Below, one piece after another: positions 9,647 to 18,520 of a stretch of 64,000 nt of DNA. The stretch's first letter is position 1; each line of letters starts with the position of its first letter. The stretch comes from an uncultured Gammaproteobacteria bacterium (GTDB lineage: Bacteria; Pseudomonadota; Gammaproteobacteria; Steroidobacterales; UBA11654): the NCBI GenBank assembly GCA_937801655.1, contig CALMWC010000010.1:1-64000 (forward strand), given 5' to 3'. Under the pieces are notes generated by a model, which was not told where the DNA came from, made no database searches, and was given only the letters and a program-made list of their open reading frames with translations. The translations under genes were made by a program, and so were the position numbers.

Positions 9647-10834
9647 ATGAATATTATTATTCTTACTGACAGATATCATCCTATCCCAGTTTCAGCTGCG
9701 GTTCTTGCTTATAATCTTGCAATTGAATTAAAAGAACAAGGACATCATGTCTTAGTTTTGACTGCTGATAGTAAATTGAATGCTGAATACACTATAAGCA
9801 AAGAAGAAGGCATTAGTTTAATAAAAGTTAGGGCAAAAAATCAAAAGATACTCAGTAAACCAAGGAGATTAATATTTGAATTATTTCTTCAGAGAAAAAT
9901 ATGGAATATCTATAAAAAAAATAAAGAAAGTATTAGTTTTGACCTACTGATTGCTCAGAGCCCAACCATATTTTGGAGTTTTCTAATAAAGAAACTCAAG
10001 GGAGAGTATAAAACATTATCAGTATATTTAATTTTAAGAGATATATTCCCTAAGTGGGCTGTTGATACTGGAATTATAAGTAAATATAATCCTATTTATT
10101 GGTTTCTTAGATGGCATGAGAAAAATCTATATAATCAAGTTGATGTAATTGGTGTGCAGAGTGAGAGTAATCTAGAGTATTTTTCTCAAAAAAAAGAAAA
10201 ATATAATCTAGAAGTTCTTCATAACTTTAAAAAGATTGGGCAGAAAGAAATACCAGTTTCTAATATTAGAGTAGATTTAAATATAAAAGATAAAATTATT
10301 TATGTTTTTGGGGGAAACCTTGGTTATGCTCAAGATCTAGATAACCTTTTAAGGCTTGTAAATTCTTTCAAAGGCGATGAAAGAATTCATTTTCTTTTCA
10401 TTGGTGAAGGAACAGAGTATAGAAACATTGAATCTTGGATACATTTACACTCATCTAAAAATCTAACTTTGTTACCTGCTATGTCTGACAAAGACTATCA
10501 AGGAGTCCTTAAAGAATGTGATGTCGGTATAATAAGCTTAAGAAAAAGTTTTAAAACAGATAATTATCCAGCTAAAATATTGAATTATATGGAGTATGGT
10601 CTTCCAATTCTTGCTAGCATTAATCCAGGAAATGATCTTAGGTTATTGATTGAAAAAAATCAGAATGGACTAGTTTGTGATAATGGACAGGATGGTCTTT
10701 TCATTGAGAATGCTAATATACTGTTGAATAATGAATCTAAACGAAATGAAATGGGTGCTAATGGTTATAATTTATTGAAAAAATACTTTGATGTAAATAC
10801 AGCTGCGAAGCAAGTAACTAAGATTGATCACTGA
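9647..10834 (+). CDS. wbuB: WbuB-like GT4 glycosyltransferase
   Basis: A 395-residue GT4 enzyme. The N-terminal part IILTDRYHPIPVSAAVLAYN is the pattern of WbuB-type transferases, as is the region LRDIFPKWAVDTG. The C-terminal domain has VFGGNLGYAQDLDNLL, FIGEGTEY and KILNYMEYGLPILASINPGND. WbuB homologues usually follow fnlABC or qnl sets in O-antigen loci and are thought to transfer the L-FucNAc or L-QuiNAc made by them. The position directly after such a set supports that role here. Donor specificity is inference, and the gene symbol is by family resemblance. It is separated from the next gene by 140 AT-rich bases. Confidence 0.8.
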   Translation: MNIIILTDRYHPIPVSAAVLAYNLAIELKEQGHHVLVLTADSKLNAEYTISKEEGISLIKVRAKNQKILSKPRRLIFELFLQRKIWNIYKKNKESISFDLLIAQSPTIFWSFLIKKLKGEYKTLSVYLILRDIFPKWAVDTGIISKYNPIYWFLRWHEKNLYNQVDVIGVQSESNLEYFSQKKEKYNLEVLHNFKKIGQKEIPVSNIRVDLNIKDKIIYVFGGNLGYAQDLDNLLRLVNSFKGDERIHFLFIGEGTEYRNIESWIHLHSSKNLTLLPAMSDKDYQGVLKECDVGIISLRKSFKTDNYPAKILNYMEYGLPILASINPGNDLRLLIEKNQNGLVCDNGQDGLFIENANILLNNESKRNEMGANGYNLLKKYFDVNTAAKQVTKIDH

Positions 10835-10974
10835 TTTAAGATATGTGTATTATTCATTTTTATTTAATGTTTTATTGTTTTTCTTCATTTATAATCAAAA
10901 ATCTTGAACAGATTTAACTTCAATTTAGGGATTATTTAAAAAGGATTAATAGATGCTTATGAGCATTTTTCATA

Positions 10975-12287
10975 ATGAATAATAGTCAACAAGAATTTCA
11001 AAATAAAAATATAGCTATCATTGGTTTGGGCTATGTTGGGCTTCCCTTAGCAATAGAGTTTGGGAAGAAATTTAAGACATGTGGTTTTGATATAAATAAA
11101 GATAGAATAGATCAGTTAAGCAAATTTGAAGATTCAACTGAGTGTATTGAAAGTTCAGAATTTAATTTATCTAAGTACCTAACATTTTCTTCAGATACCT
11201 CAAGTATAAAAGATTCTAATATCTATATAGTTGCTGTTCCAACACCTCTAGATAGCAACAACCAACCTGACTTGGGAAATCTAAAAAATGCCTGTAAGAT
11301 TATAGGAGAATTATTGAATCCTAATGATATCGTTATTTTTGAATCCACCGTTTACCCAGGAGCAACTGAAGAAGTTTGTGTCCCAATCTTAAAAAAAGGT
11401 TCTAATCTTCACTTTTTAGATAATGATGAATTCAAAGAAGCTGGTTTTTATTGTGGCTATAGCCCTGAAAGGTTTGCTCCAGGTGAAAATGAAAAAAAAA
11501 TCACGGAAATTATAAAAGTAACTTCTGGTTCAACTAAGAAAGTATCTGAAAAAGTAAATAACCTTTATAAAGCAATTATTTCAGCTGGTACTGTAAAAGC
11601 ATCTTCTATCAAGGTAGCTGAAGCAGCAAAAGTTATTGAGAATACACAACGGGATTTAAATATTGCGCTTGTTAATGAGTTGTCATTAATTTTTAACAAA
11701 TTAGATGTTGATACACAAGAGGTTATTAATATTGCTTCTACTAAATGGAATTTTGCCTTCCATACACCTGGATTAGTTGGGGGGACACTGTATTGGTGTA
11801 GATCCATATTATTTAGCACATAAGGCTATAGAATCGGGTATTTATCCTCATTTTAATACTATCAGGTAGAGAAATTAATAACAAAATGGGTAGACATATA
11901 GCCAGCCAAGTAATGCAATTGATGACTAAAAAAGAAATTCCCTTACTAAATTCTAGAGTTTTAATACTAGGTTTTACATTTAAGGAGGATTGTAAGGATA
12001 TAAGAAATACAAAAGTTATAGATATAGTAAGTGAGTTAAAAAAACTTGGATGTAGTGCTGATATTTTTGACCCTGTTTTGGATCGAGATTCGACTCTTGA
12101 TGAATATGATATCAACTTAATAGATGATCCCCAGATTAATAGTTATGATGCAATAATTATTGCTGTTAAACATGCTTACTTTTATGAATTAGGACTAAAA
12201 AGAATTAAAAAACTGGGCAAGAAAAATCATGTCCTCTATGATGTGAAGTATATGTTTACAAAAGATGAAACAGATGGAAGGATGTAA
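10975..12287 (+). CDS. UDP-N-acetylhexosamine 6-dehydrogenase (TviB/WbpO type), two frameshifts
   Basis: Two frame segments join into about 436 residues. The first has [16 protein letters not shown] (NAD site), [34 protein letters not shown] and [17 protein letters not shown]. The frame breaks at the G6 run 11779-11784 and again at 11855-11856. Removing one G and one A restores [19 protein letters not shown], with the catalytic Cys, and runs into the C-terminal domain ([17 protein letters not shown]). This is the four-electron oxidation of a UDP-HexNAc to the uronic acid. A better ribosome site, AAGGATT, precedes ATG 10953; losing one T from the T5 run at 10966-10970 would put that ATG in frame. 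The gene may therefore start at 10953 and carry a third indel. Confidence 0.82.
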
Positions 12288-12295
12288 ATAATTCG

Positions 12296-12964
12296 CTAAG
12301 CTACCATTCTTATTACATATAAAGCTTCACCAAAATCAAATCCAGATTGTGTTCCTCTAAACTCAGCTAAAGCTCTTACTGCTTTGATGGACCTAGGACC
12401 ATCATTTTCCGTTATCTGTGACTCATAGCATCTTAGGGCAGTGAGTTTTTGCTCAATATAATCTCCAATATCAATGACGAGATTCGCTGTAAAATTTGGT
12501 TCAATGTATGGTGCATTCCAATGCGTTTCTGAGAGAGTTTCATATGCTGCAACCATTTCTATATTTCTACCTTCATTTACTGGACGAGTTGCTACGAGTA
12601 CACTATCAAAAACTAACCTATGATCAATATGCCTATCGGGAAATGGAGAGAATACATAATGAGGCTTAAATTGATTGACTACAGAGCAAATTTTGCCATT
12701 TAATTCATGTATTGGCTCATTACCGAACATTGTAGATGGTATTTCTAGAAACTTTGACAGTTTAATTCCCATTATCTTATATGCATTGTGAGCCTCTTTT
12801 ATTGTTAAATCATAGTCCTTCCTTGTATACAAGGGAGGTAAGTGCCCAGCAACTGTTAGAATTTGAACTTCATGGCCCATATCTATCATTTTTGATATAG
12901 TTCCACCAAGGCTTAAAGTTTCATCATCTGGATGTGGCGCTACTATTAGTATACGTTTTTTCAT
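12296..12964 (-). CDS. PIG-L/LmbE family deacetylase
   Basis: A 222-residue zinc-dependent deacetylase of the PIG-L/LmbE family, the usual length. The zinc motif APHPDDE lies near residue 9 and the third ligand in HIDHR near residue 113. Family members remove an N-acetyl group from GlcNAc-type sugars or related substrates in the cytoplasm. It is the last gene of the leftward glycan arm, 18 bases after the C-methyltransferase, and ends 8 bases from the convergent dehydrogenase gene. The neighbours point to a modified amino sugar as substrate. Which amide it cleaves cannot be read from sequence. Confidence 0.85.
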   Translation of the reverse strand: MKKRILIVAPHPDDETLSLGGTISKMIDMGHEVQILTVAGHLPPLYTRKDYDLTIKEAHNAYKIMGIKLSKFLEIPSTMFGNEPIHELNGKICSVVNQFKPHYVFSPFPDRHIDHRLVFDSVLVATRPVNEGRNIEMVAAYETLSETHWNAPYIEPNFTANLVIDIGDYIEQKLTALRCYESQITENDGPRSIKAVRALAEFRGTQSGFDFGEALYVIRMVA

Positions 12965-12982
12965 ATATTGTCCCTTTAGATA

Positions 12983-14244
12983 TTATTCATTTGTAATAAT
13001 TTTTGGAATTGGCATGGGCAGTATAAATCTACCTCCTCCATCTGAGTATTGTTTATGATTACTTATAATTGCATCAGCAAAATTCCAGGCCAGAATTACT
13101 AGATAATCTGGTTTTTTTTCATAAATTTTATCCGCAGCATAAATAGGGATATGCTTTCCTGGTGAAAATACATTCTGTTTTAGTGGGTTTTCATCAACTA
13201 TAAATTCAATATCATTCTTATCAATTTGAAAATGATAACTTAAGGTAGTTGCTTTTGTGGCTGCTCCAAATGCTGCAATTGTCTTCCCTTCATTCTTTAT
13301 CTTAGTAATTAATGAAATAAAACCTATCTCTTACTTCATTAATTTGTTTTTGAAAAGTTTTAAGAGTTTTGGCCTTATCTAAACCTAATTCTCTCTCTAG
13401 AGTTACTAATTGATTTATCGAAGAGTCTTTATTTTGAGGACCTTTCTTTTTTTGAGTCATTACTCTAATTGATCCTCCCTGAGGGCTTACTCTCTCAACT
13501 TTAAAAACTTCCATATTAAATCTATCAAATAATTTTATAAGCGGTTGTACAGTATGAAAATCAAGGTGTTCATGATAGATAGTGTCAACCATTTTATTTT
13601 CAAAAACATCTACAAAATATCCAACTTCCATAATAAAGATTCCATTATCATCCAAAAGAGCTTCTATTCCAGAAATAACACTTCCAAGATCATCTATATG
13701 AGCACAAGCATTATGAGATGTAATTAATCTTGCTTTACCATAATTAGTTATGATCTCATTAGCTAACTTGGGTGAGAAAAAATCAGGTATTGTTTTTATA
13801 CCTTTATCTGATGCAAGTTTTGCAATTTTATCTGCTGGGTTCTACACCCAGAACATTCATTCCTAACTCTTGGAAATGCCCTAAACAAGTTCCATCATTG
13901 GATCCTATATCTATAATTAAAGAATTAGTTTCAATATCAAATAAATTAACTACATAATCCGCATACCTTTTTAAATGATTAACAAAAACAGAAGAAGTTC
14001 CAGATACATATGAATAATTATTCTGGAAGAGAAAGTTAGGATCAACTACATGCCCTAATTGAATATGATTACAGTCATTACAGAAATCAAGTTCTAAGGG
14101 GAATACCTGTTCTTCTTTATCTAGTTGATCTTCGGAAAGAAAATTATTTCCTGGAGGTGTTGGAGTAAGCTCTAATACTTTTTCTAAAGAATTTGATTCA
14201 CAAATCCTACATCTATCTTTCTTAAAATAATTTTCTTGCTTCAT
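12983..14244 (-). CDS. Sugar C-methyltransferase with N-terminal zinc domain, two frameshifts
   Basis: Restoring one base at the G3 run 13837-13839 and one at the A4 run 13319-13322 gives a continuous protein of about 419 residues ending at TAA 12983-12985. The domains are in the order of NDP-hexose C-methyltransferases. First is a zinc-binding domain with C12, C15, C55 and C58. Next is a SAM-binding Rossmann domain (LIIDIGSNDGTCLGHF, then VLGVEPS). Last is a C-terminal domain with MEVGYF, YHEHLDFH and SPQGGSIRVM. It would put a methyl carbon on a 4-keto sugar nucleotide. Its ATG overlaps the stop of the cupin gene (ATGA), so the two are coupled. Both breaks are one extra base in a short run. 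Confidence 0.82.
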
Positions 14245-14688
14245 CGATTAATATTATTAGGATCTATAACATGTATGCGCTTAACATCACTTTCATAAGT
14301 TGCCTGATCTCCTCTCGGGTTTCTACTTACGCAAACAAATAAAGTCTCCTCAGTAAAGACCATTGCATGATCTTCCATTGGAGGGGTAAAAACAAGATCA
14401 TTAGCAATACATTTCTCAAGTTTTGGTTTTTCATCTGAGCCATGTTTCCTATAATAATAGTCTACAGCACCATATACGATATACATATAATGCCAATCAG
14501 TAATATGAACATGGTTAGCTCTTAATTTCCCTTTATGTGAAAAAATCATAGAAAGATTTTTCATTGGAAAGTTAACAATTGATTGAATGGAACCCCCTAT
14601 CATCTTCAAATGGTTTTTCGAGCTCAACTTTTGTTTGATTTGGCCACATTGTTTCATCGTCTAAATGAATGTTATTAAATTTAAACAT
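14241..14688 (-). CDS. Cupin-fold sugar-nucleotide enzyme or binding protein, one frameshift
   Basis: The protein has about 148 residues once one base is removed from the C5 run at 14593-14597. The restored start is ATG 14688, with GGAG about ten bases upstream. The next segment is DDRGSIQSIVN, which resembles the entry strand of RmlC-like cupins. The core has HKGKLRANHVHITDWHYMY, with two histidines at metal or substrate positions, and TPPMEDHAMVF, typical of cupins. Such proteins epimerise or isomerise sugar nucleotides or act as small glycan-locus accessory proteins. It is coupled to the downstream C-methyltransferase, which hints at a shared substrate. Its exact reaction is not known. Confidence 0.7.
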
Positions 14689-14709
14689 ATTTATTTATTC
14701 TCCAGAATT

Positions 14710-15707
14710 CTAGATAGATTTGATTTTAATTTCATCTAATAAAAAGGCTAATTTGAGTATGCGTTTTTTTTTCTTTAATAATTTTATTTGGATCTCTAAC
14801 TATCTCTGAAAAAGATTTTATCATTAGTTCAAAATGATTACTTGCTTTAATGGTTGTTACAGTAGAACTGCCATATAAATCTTTTAAATGGAATTTAGGT
14901 TTATGTCCTTCTTTCTTTGAAAAGATAAACTCAGTACTTAGTGAGCTATCCTCTCCCCAAATATCAATATTATTCCTGTATGATCTATCATTTGCCCACT
15001 CAATTACACAGTCAATATTATCTCCTATCTTTAAGTAAGCTAGACCACTCATATCCACTTCATCAATAGATTTTTTTCTAATACTGGAGTGAATAACATT
15101 AATCGATTCTTCTTCAAATAAATTAGATATTTAATGATAATGGATAGCTTCCCACATCATAGAGTGAGCTTCCACCTAACTCTTTATTAAATCTAAAACC
15201 TGGTTTCCGCAGAGCTTTTTAACCAGTGAGCTCCAAAATTGTGAATAAATAGTATTTATTTCCCCCATAAGATTGTTATCTATATATTCCTTAAGCCTAA
15301 TAAAATGTGGATGATAGAGATACATAAAGCTTTCGCATATTGATAACAATTTTTTATTAGACAGTTCTATCAGATCTTTAGAGTTCTGGTAATCTATAGT
15401 TAATGGTTTTTCACACCATAGATGTTTATTAGATTCAAGAATTCTTTGAGCTTGTTGAAAGTGAAGACCAGGTGGGGTAGATAAATAAATAATATCTATT
15501 GTTGGATCAAATTAACATCTCTTCAGTAGTCCCCCAAGTTTTACAGTTAAATTTTTTGCTGTTTTGAGCTACTACATCGATATTTCTTGAATGAACTCCA
15601 ATAATTTCAATATTTTTTGTTTTATTAGAGTGCTGGTAAAATATTCTTGATAGCATGTTTACCAAGACCCCATATAGCTACTCTAATTTATTTTTCTCAT
15701 TAGACAT
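14710..15707 (-). pseudogene. Gfo/Idh/MocA family oxidoreductase, broken by about eight single-base indels
   Basis: Reading all three minus-strand frames gives pieces of one ~330-residue protein. An N-terminal RVAIWGLGKHAIKN is the NAD(P) site. It is followed by STPPGLHFQQAQ, WCEKPLTIDYQNS (the EKP signature), FMYLYHPHF, GAHWLKSSAETRFRFNKELGGS, YDVGSYPLS and a C-terminal domain. The frame changes about eight times, mostly one extra base in a short homopolymer, for example in the C, T and A runs. ATG 15707 and TAG 14710-14712 are the natural limits. The last break, near the C-terminus, moves the stop from 14732. This is the most damaged gene of the window. Either the read quality is worst here or the gene is decaying. 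A role in oxidising or reducing a sugar nucleotide is likely. Confidence 0.72.
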
Positions 15708-15736
15708 TTTATTTCATCTAATTTATAAGAATATTT

Positions 15737-16427
15737 TCATTTTATTTGTGGACCTTGCCAATTTTCAATGGTGGTTTGTTTTGTTCTTGCTAATGTTAGT
15801 TTGTTAGGAGGAACATTTTTTGTAATTGTAGAACCAAGAGCCTATAGTAGCATTATGTCCAATTCTAATTGGAGCGATCAGGAAAACACCGGAACCTATA
15901 AATGCTTCTTTTTCAATATAAGTTTTTTGTGTATTAGCTCCATCATAATTGCAAGTGATAGTTCCAGCACCAATTGTGACATCATTTTCTATTTTGGTAT
16001 CACCAATGAATGTTAGGTGATTGATTCTACAATTATTTCCAATAGTTGAATTTTTTATTTCAACAAAATTACCAATTTGTGAACTAGATCCAATCATTGT
16101 TTTAGGTCTGATTCTCGCATATGGCCCTATAAAAGAATTAGATTTAATTGTAGATCCTTTAATGATGGAATTACTTTTTATGTGTACATTTTCTCCAATA
16201 ATGCAATCTTCAAGAGTACAATTTTGCTCAATTATTACACTGTCACTTAGGACTACATTTTTCTTAAAAGTAATATCAGAATCCATAGTAATTTTTTTCC
16301 CTAGAGATAAATTTCCTCTAATTTGAATAGTCTCAGGCCGATGAATTTTTATACCTTGTAATATTAAGCCATATACTTTTATCCTATTTTTCAATCTAAG
16401 ACAGATATACTTAAGGTAGTTATTCAT
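15737..16427 (-). CDS. Stand-alone GlmU-C-terminal-like N-acyltransferase (left-handed beta helix), one frameshift
   Basis: The protein has about 229 residues after removal of one base at 15836-15837. It is built of hexapeptide repeats such as [12 protein letters not shown] and IGNNCR. It then shows [29 protein letters not shown] and [13 protein letters not shown], which are signatures of the acetyltransferase half of GlmU. The restored tail reads [15 protein letters not shown]. The uridylyltransferase half is absent, so this is not the housekeeping bifunctional GlmU. In this locus it probably N-acylates an amino-sugar nucleotide or sugar phosphate with acetyl-CoA in the cytoplasm. It starts 23 bases after the phosphoglycosyltransferase gene stop. 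The acceptor is unknown. Confidence 0.78.
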
Positions 16428-16450
16428 ATTCCTTTATCAATAATTAGTTT

Positions 16451-17485
16451 TCATTTAATTGAGAATAATGGGCCATATTTTATAACCATTATAACTATTG
16501 GTATTATTGCAGAAATAAACATTAGAAAACCAACATCTATATAGATAGAGGATAGAATAGCTAGTGGAAACAACCAACAGATATAAAAAATTATTGATCC
16601 TATTGTGACTTTTCTATGACTATTTAAAATACGTGCTAAATTTTGATACGAAAGACTTCTGTGGGCTTTATACCAATCTTTTGTCAGCTTGATTCTCATT
16701 AGTGTTGAGAGAGTAGTCTCAGTTAGGAAGTAAGATAAAATAATTAACCATGTCCAAATGTGGATATCGCCATCTATAAATGTTTTTACAATTATTCCTC
16801 CAAAGAAGTAACCTAAGAATAAACTACCAGCATCACCCATAAATATTGAAGCTGGTGGAAAGTTGAATAACAAGAAGGCAAGACAAATGAAACCTAGTAA
16901 GAAAAGCATTACTGAGTTTTCATTATTACCTTGGGTGAAGAAAATAATCAATGCTGCAGACCAAGCTATCATTATTGAGCCTGATAGAGCCATCCCATCT
17001 ATAGCATCCATAAAATTAAAAACATTGATTAGCCAAACTAATAGAAATATTGCAGCGAGCATAAGGGGCCAATAATATAGATTTGATGTTAGACTAAGAA
17101 TATTGTCAAGATTCCCAAGAAAAATAAAAATAATCCAAATACTAAGTATTATTTGAATTATTAATTTCGTAAAAGCTTTTGTATTAAAAATGTCATCAAT
17201 AAATCCAACGATTGTTATTGCAATACCTCCCATAGCTAGTCCAACTGCAACTTGAAAAATTTCTTTAGTAGTCTGTTCTAAAAAAAAGAGGAGATATATG
17301 AAAGAGATAATATATACAAAAGAGATAACAATGCCTCCTCCAGTTGGAATAGGTTTTTTATGCGACGATCTAAGATTTGGAATAGCAACAAAACCTAATT
17401 TTATTGCTATGAGCCTATATAAATAAGTGATAATTATTGTGGAAAAAAATACTATGGAAAAAAATTGGAAATAATCCTCATTCAT
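16451..17485 (-). CDS. WecA/WbpL-type undecaprenyl-phosphate sugar-1-phosphate transferase
   Basis: A polytopic protein of 344 residues with about ten to eleven membrane spans, in the MraY/WecA/WbpL superfamily. The diagnostic cytoplasmic motifs are present: IPTGGGI near residue 47, GFIDDIFN (Asp-Asp, Mg binding) near 94, NVFNFMDAIDGM, FMGDAGS and the basic AHRSLSYQ loop. It moves a HexNAc-1-phosphate (for example GlcNAc or QuiNAc type) onto undecaprenyl phosphate and so starts the O-unit at the inner membrane. Its start lies inside the epimerase gene (8-base overlap), as with WbpL-epimerase pairs elsewhere. This fits the idea that the epimerase makes its donor. Confidence 0.88.
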   Translation of the reverse strand: MNEDYFQFFSIVFFSTIIITYLYRLIAIKLGFVAIPNLRSSHKKPIPTGGGIVISFVYIISFIYLLFFLEQTTKEIFQVAVGLAMGGIAITIVGFIDDIFNTKAFTKLIIQIILSIWIIFIFLGNLDNILSLTSNLYYWPLMLAAIFLLVWLINVFNFMDAIDGMALSGSIMIAWSAALIIFFTQGNNENSVMLFLLGFICLAFLLFNFPPASIFMGDAGSLFLGYFFGGIIVKTFIDGDIHIWTWLIILSYFLTETTLSTLMRIKLTKDWYKAHRSLSYQNLARILNSHRKVTIGSIIFYICWLFPLAILSSIYIDVGFLMFISAIIPIVIMVIKYGPLFSIK

Positions 17486-18458
17486 ACTTTTTCTTTTTTT
17501 CAGTCGGCCAATCCCTTATGTTACTTGATTTCTCAATAACAATTTTTAATGCTTCTTCAAGGCCAACCTTCGGTTGGTAATTAAGAAGTGATTTAGCCTT
17601 ACTTATTTCTGGATACCGAATAAAAATTTCCCTTTCATGTTTTCTATCAGTATTTTTGAAATTAGGATCATTTTGTATTATTGAGCTATCAATATTTAAT
17701 ATCTTGCATATCATATGTGCCAATTCATTAATAGAAGTTAAATTATTAGGATTTCCTATATTGATAACTTCTCCATTTGCCTTTTCAGATTCCAGAGCTA
17801 ACATCAGTCCTTCAATAGCATCATCTACATAGCAATAGGCTCTTTCTTGATTTCCATCACCATTGATAATGATTGGTTTATTATCTTTAGCATTTTGTAT
17901 AAATTTAGAAATTACGAACTGGCCAACTTGATTAGGCCCAAAAACATTGAAAAATCGTAAAATGGAATATTTCATAGAAGTGTATTTTTGGGAGTATGCT
18001 TTTACAAACTCTTCTCCAGCTAGTTTACTAACTGCATATACTGTTTTTCCTTGTGTTATTGAATCTTCCGAAATTGGTGTCTTGAGAGGTTCACCATAAG
18101 TTTCTGAAGAGGAGGCAAATAAAAACTTTAATACTCCTTCATTAGCTGCTGCATCAAGAATGTTTCTTGTTCCTATTATATTGATATCAAGGCAGTTTTT
18201 TTTATTTGCCTCCGTATTACTTACACCTAGTGCTGCTGCTAAGTGAACAACATGTGTGCAATTTTTTATAGCATTAGAAATGTCAGATTCATTAAGAATA
18301 CTTCCCGCATTCAGCTCAGTCTGCGAATTAATTCTATTTTTATTAATCTCTATTTGTTCTTCTAAATCAAATATTGCTACTTCTATATCAGCTTTGATGA
18401 GGTTCTCTACTAGAGAAATTCCAATATTGCCAGCACCACCTGTTATTAAAACTTTCAT
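17478..18458 (-). CDS. NAD-dependent epimerase/dehydratase of sugar nucleotides
   Basis: An extended SDR of 326 residues. It has TGGAGNIG at the N-terminus, HLAAALG, ASSSETYGE and the catalytic YAVSKLAGE, plus RFFNVFGPNQ and GDGNQERAYCYVDDA in the substrate-binding half, as in GalE/WbpV-like enzymes. It acts on a UDP-hexose or UDP-HexNAc in the cytoplasm. Overlap with the WecA/WbpL-type gene suggests it makes or reduces the first sugar of the repeat unit (a 4-epimerase or 4-keto reductase). It begins 62 bases downstream of the cysQ stop. Exact reaction unresolved. Confidence 0.84.
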   Translation of the reverse strand: MKVLITGGAGNIGISLVENLIKADIEVAIFDLEEQIEINKNRINSQTELNAGSILNESDISNAIKNCTHVVHLAAALGVSNTEANKKNCLDINIIGTRNILDAAANEGVLKFLFASSSETYGEPLKTPISEDSITQGKTVYAVSKLAGEEFVKAYSQKYTSMKYSILRFFNVFGPNQVGQFVISKFIQNAKDNKPIIINGDGNQERAYCYVDDAIEGLMLALESEKANGEVINIGNPNNLTSINELAHMICKILNIDSSIIQNDPNFKNTDRKHEREIFIRYPEISKAKSLLNYQPKVGLEEALKIVIEKSSNIRDWPTEKKKKYE

Positions 18459-18520
18459 ATATAAATCAGAAACTATTAGTGTTATTTTGAAAGATACCTA
18501 TCAATTGTATAAAAGTAAAT

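Noticed and set aside
10835-10974. Upstream leader peptide (ATG 10953) before the UDP-sugar dehydrogenase
   Set aside because: The nine-codon frame joins the gene if one T of the T5 run is removed, so it is more likely the true start with another indel.
15737-16427. Housekeeping glmU
   Set aside because: The N-terminal uridylyltransferase half is absent and the gene lies in the glycan operon; only a GlmU-C-like acyltransferase.
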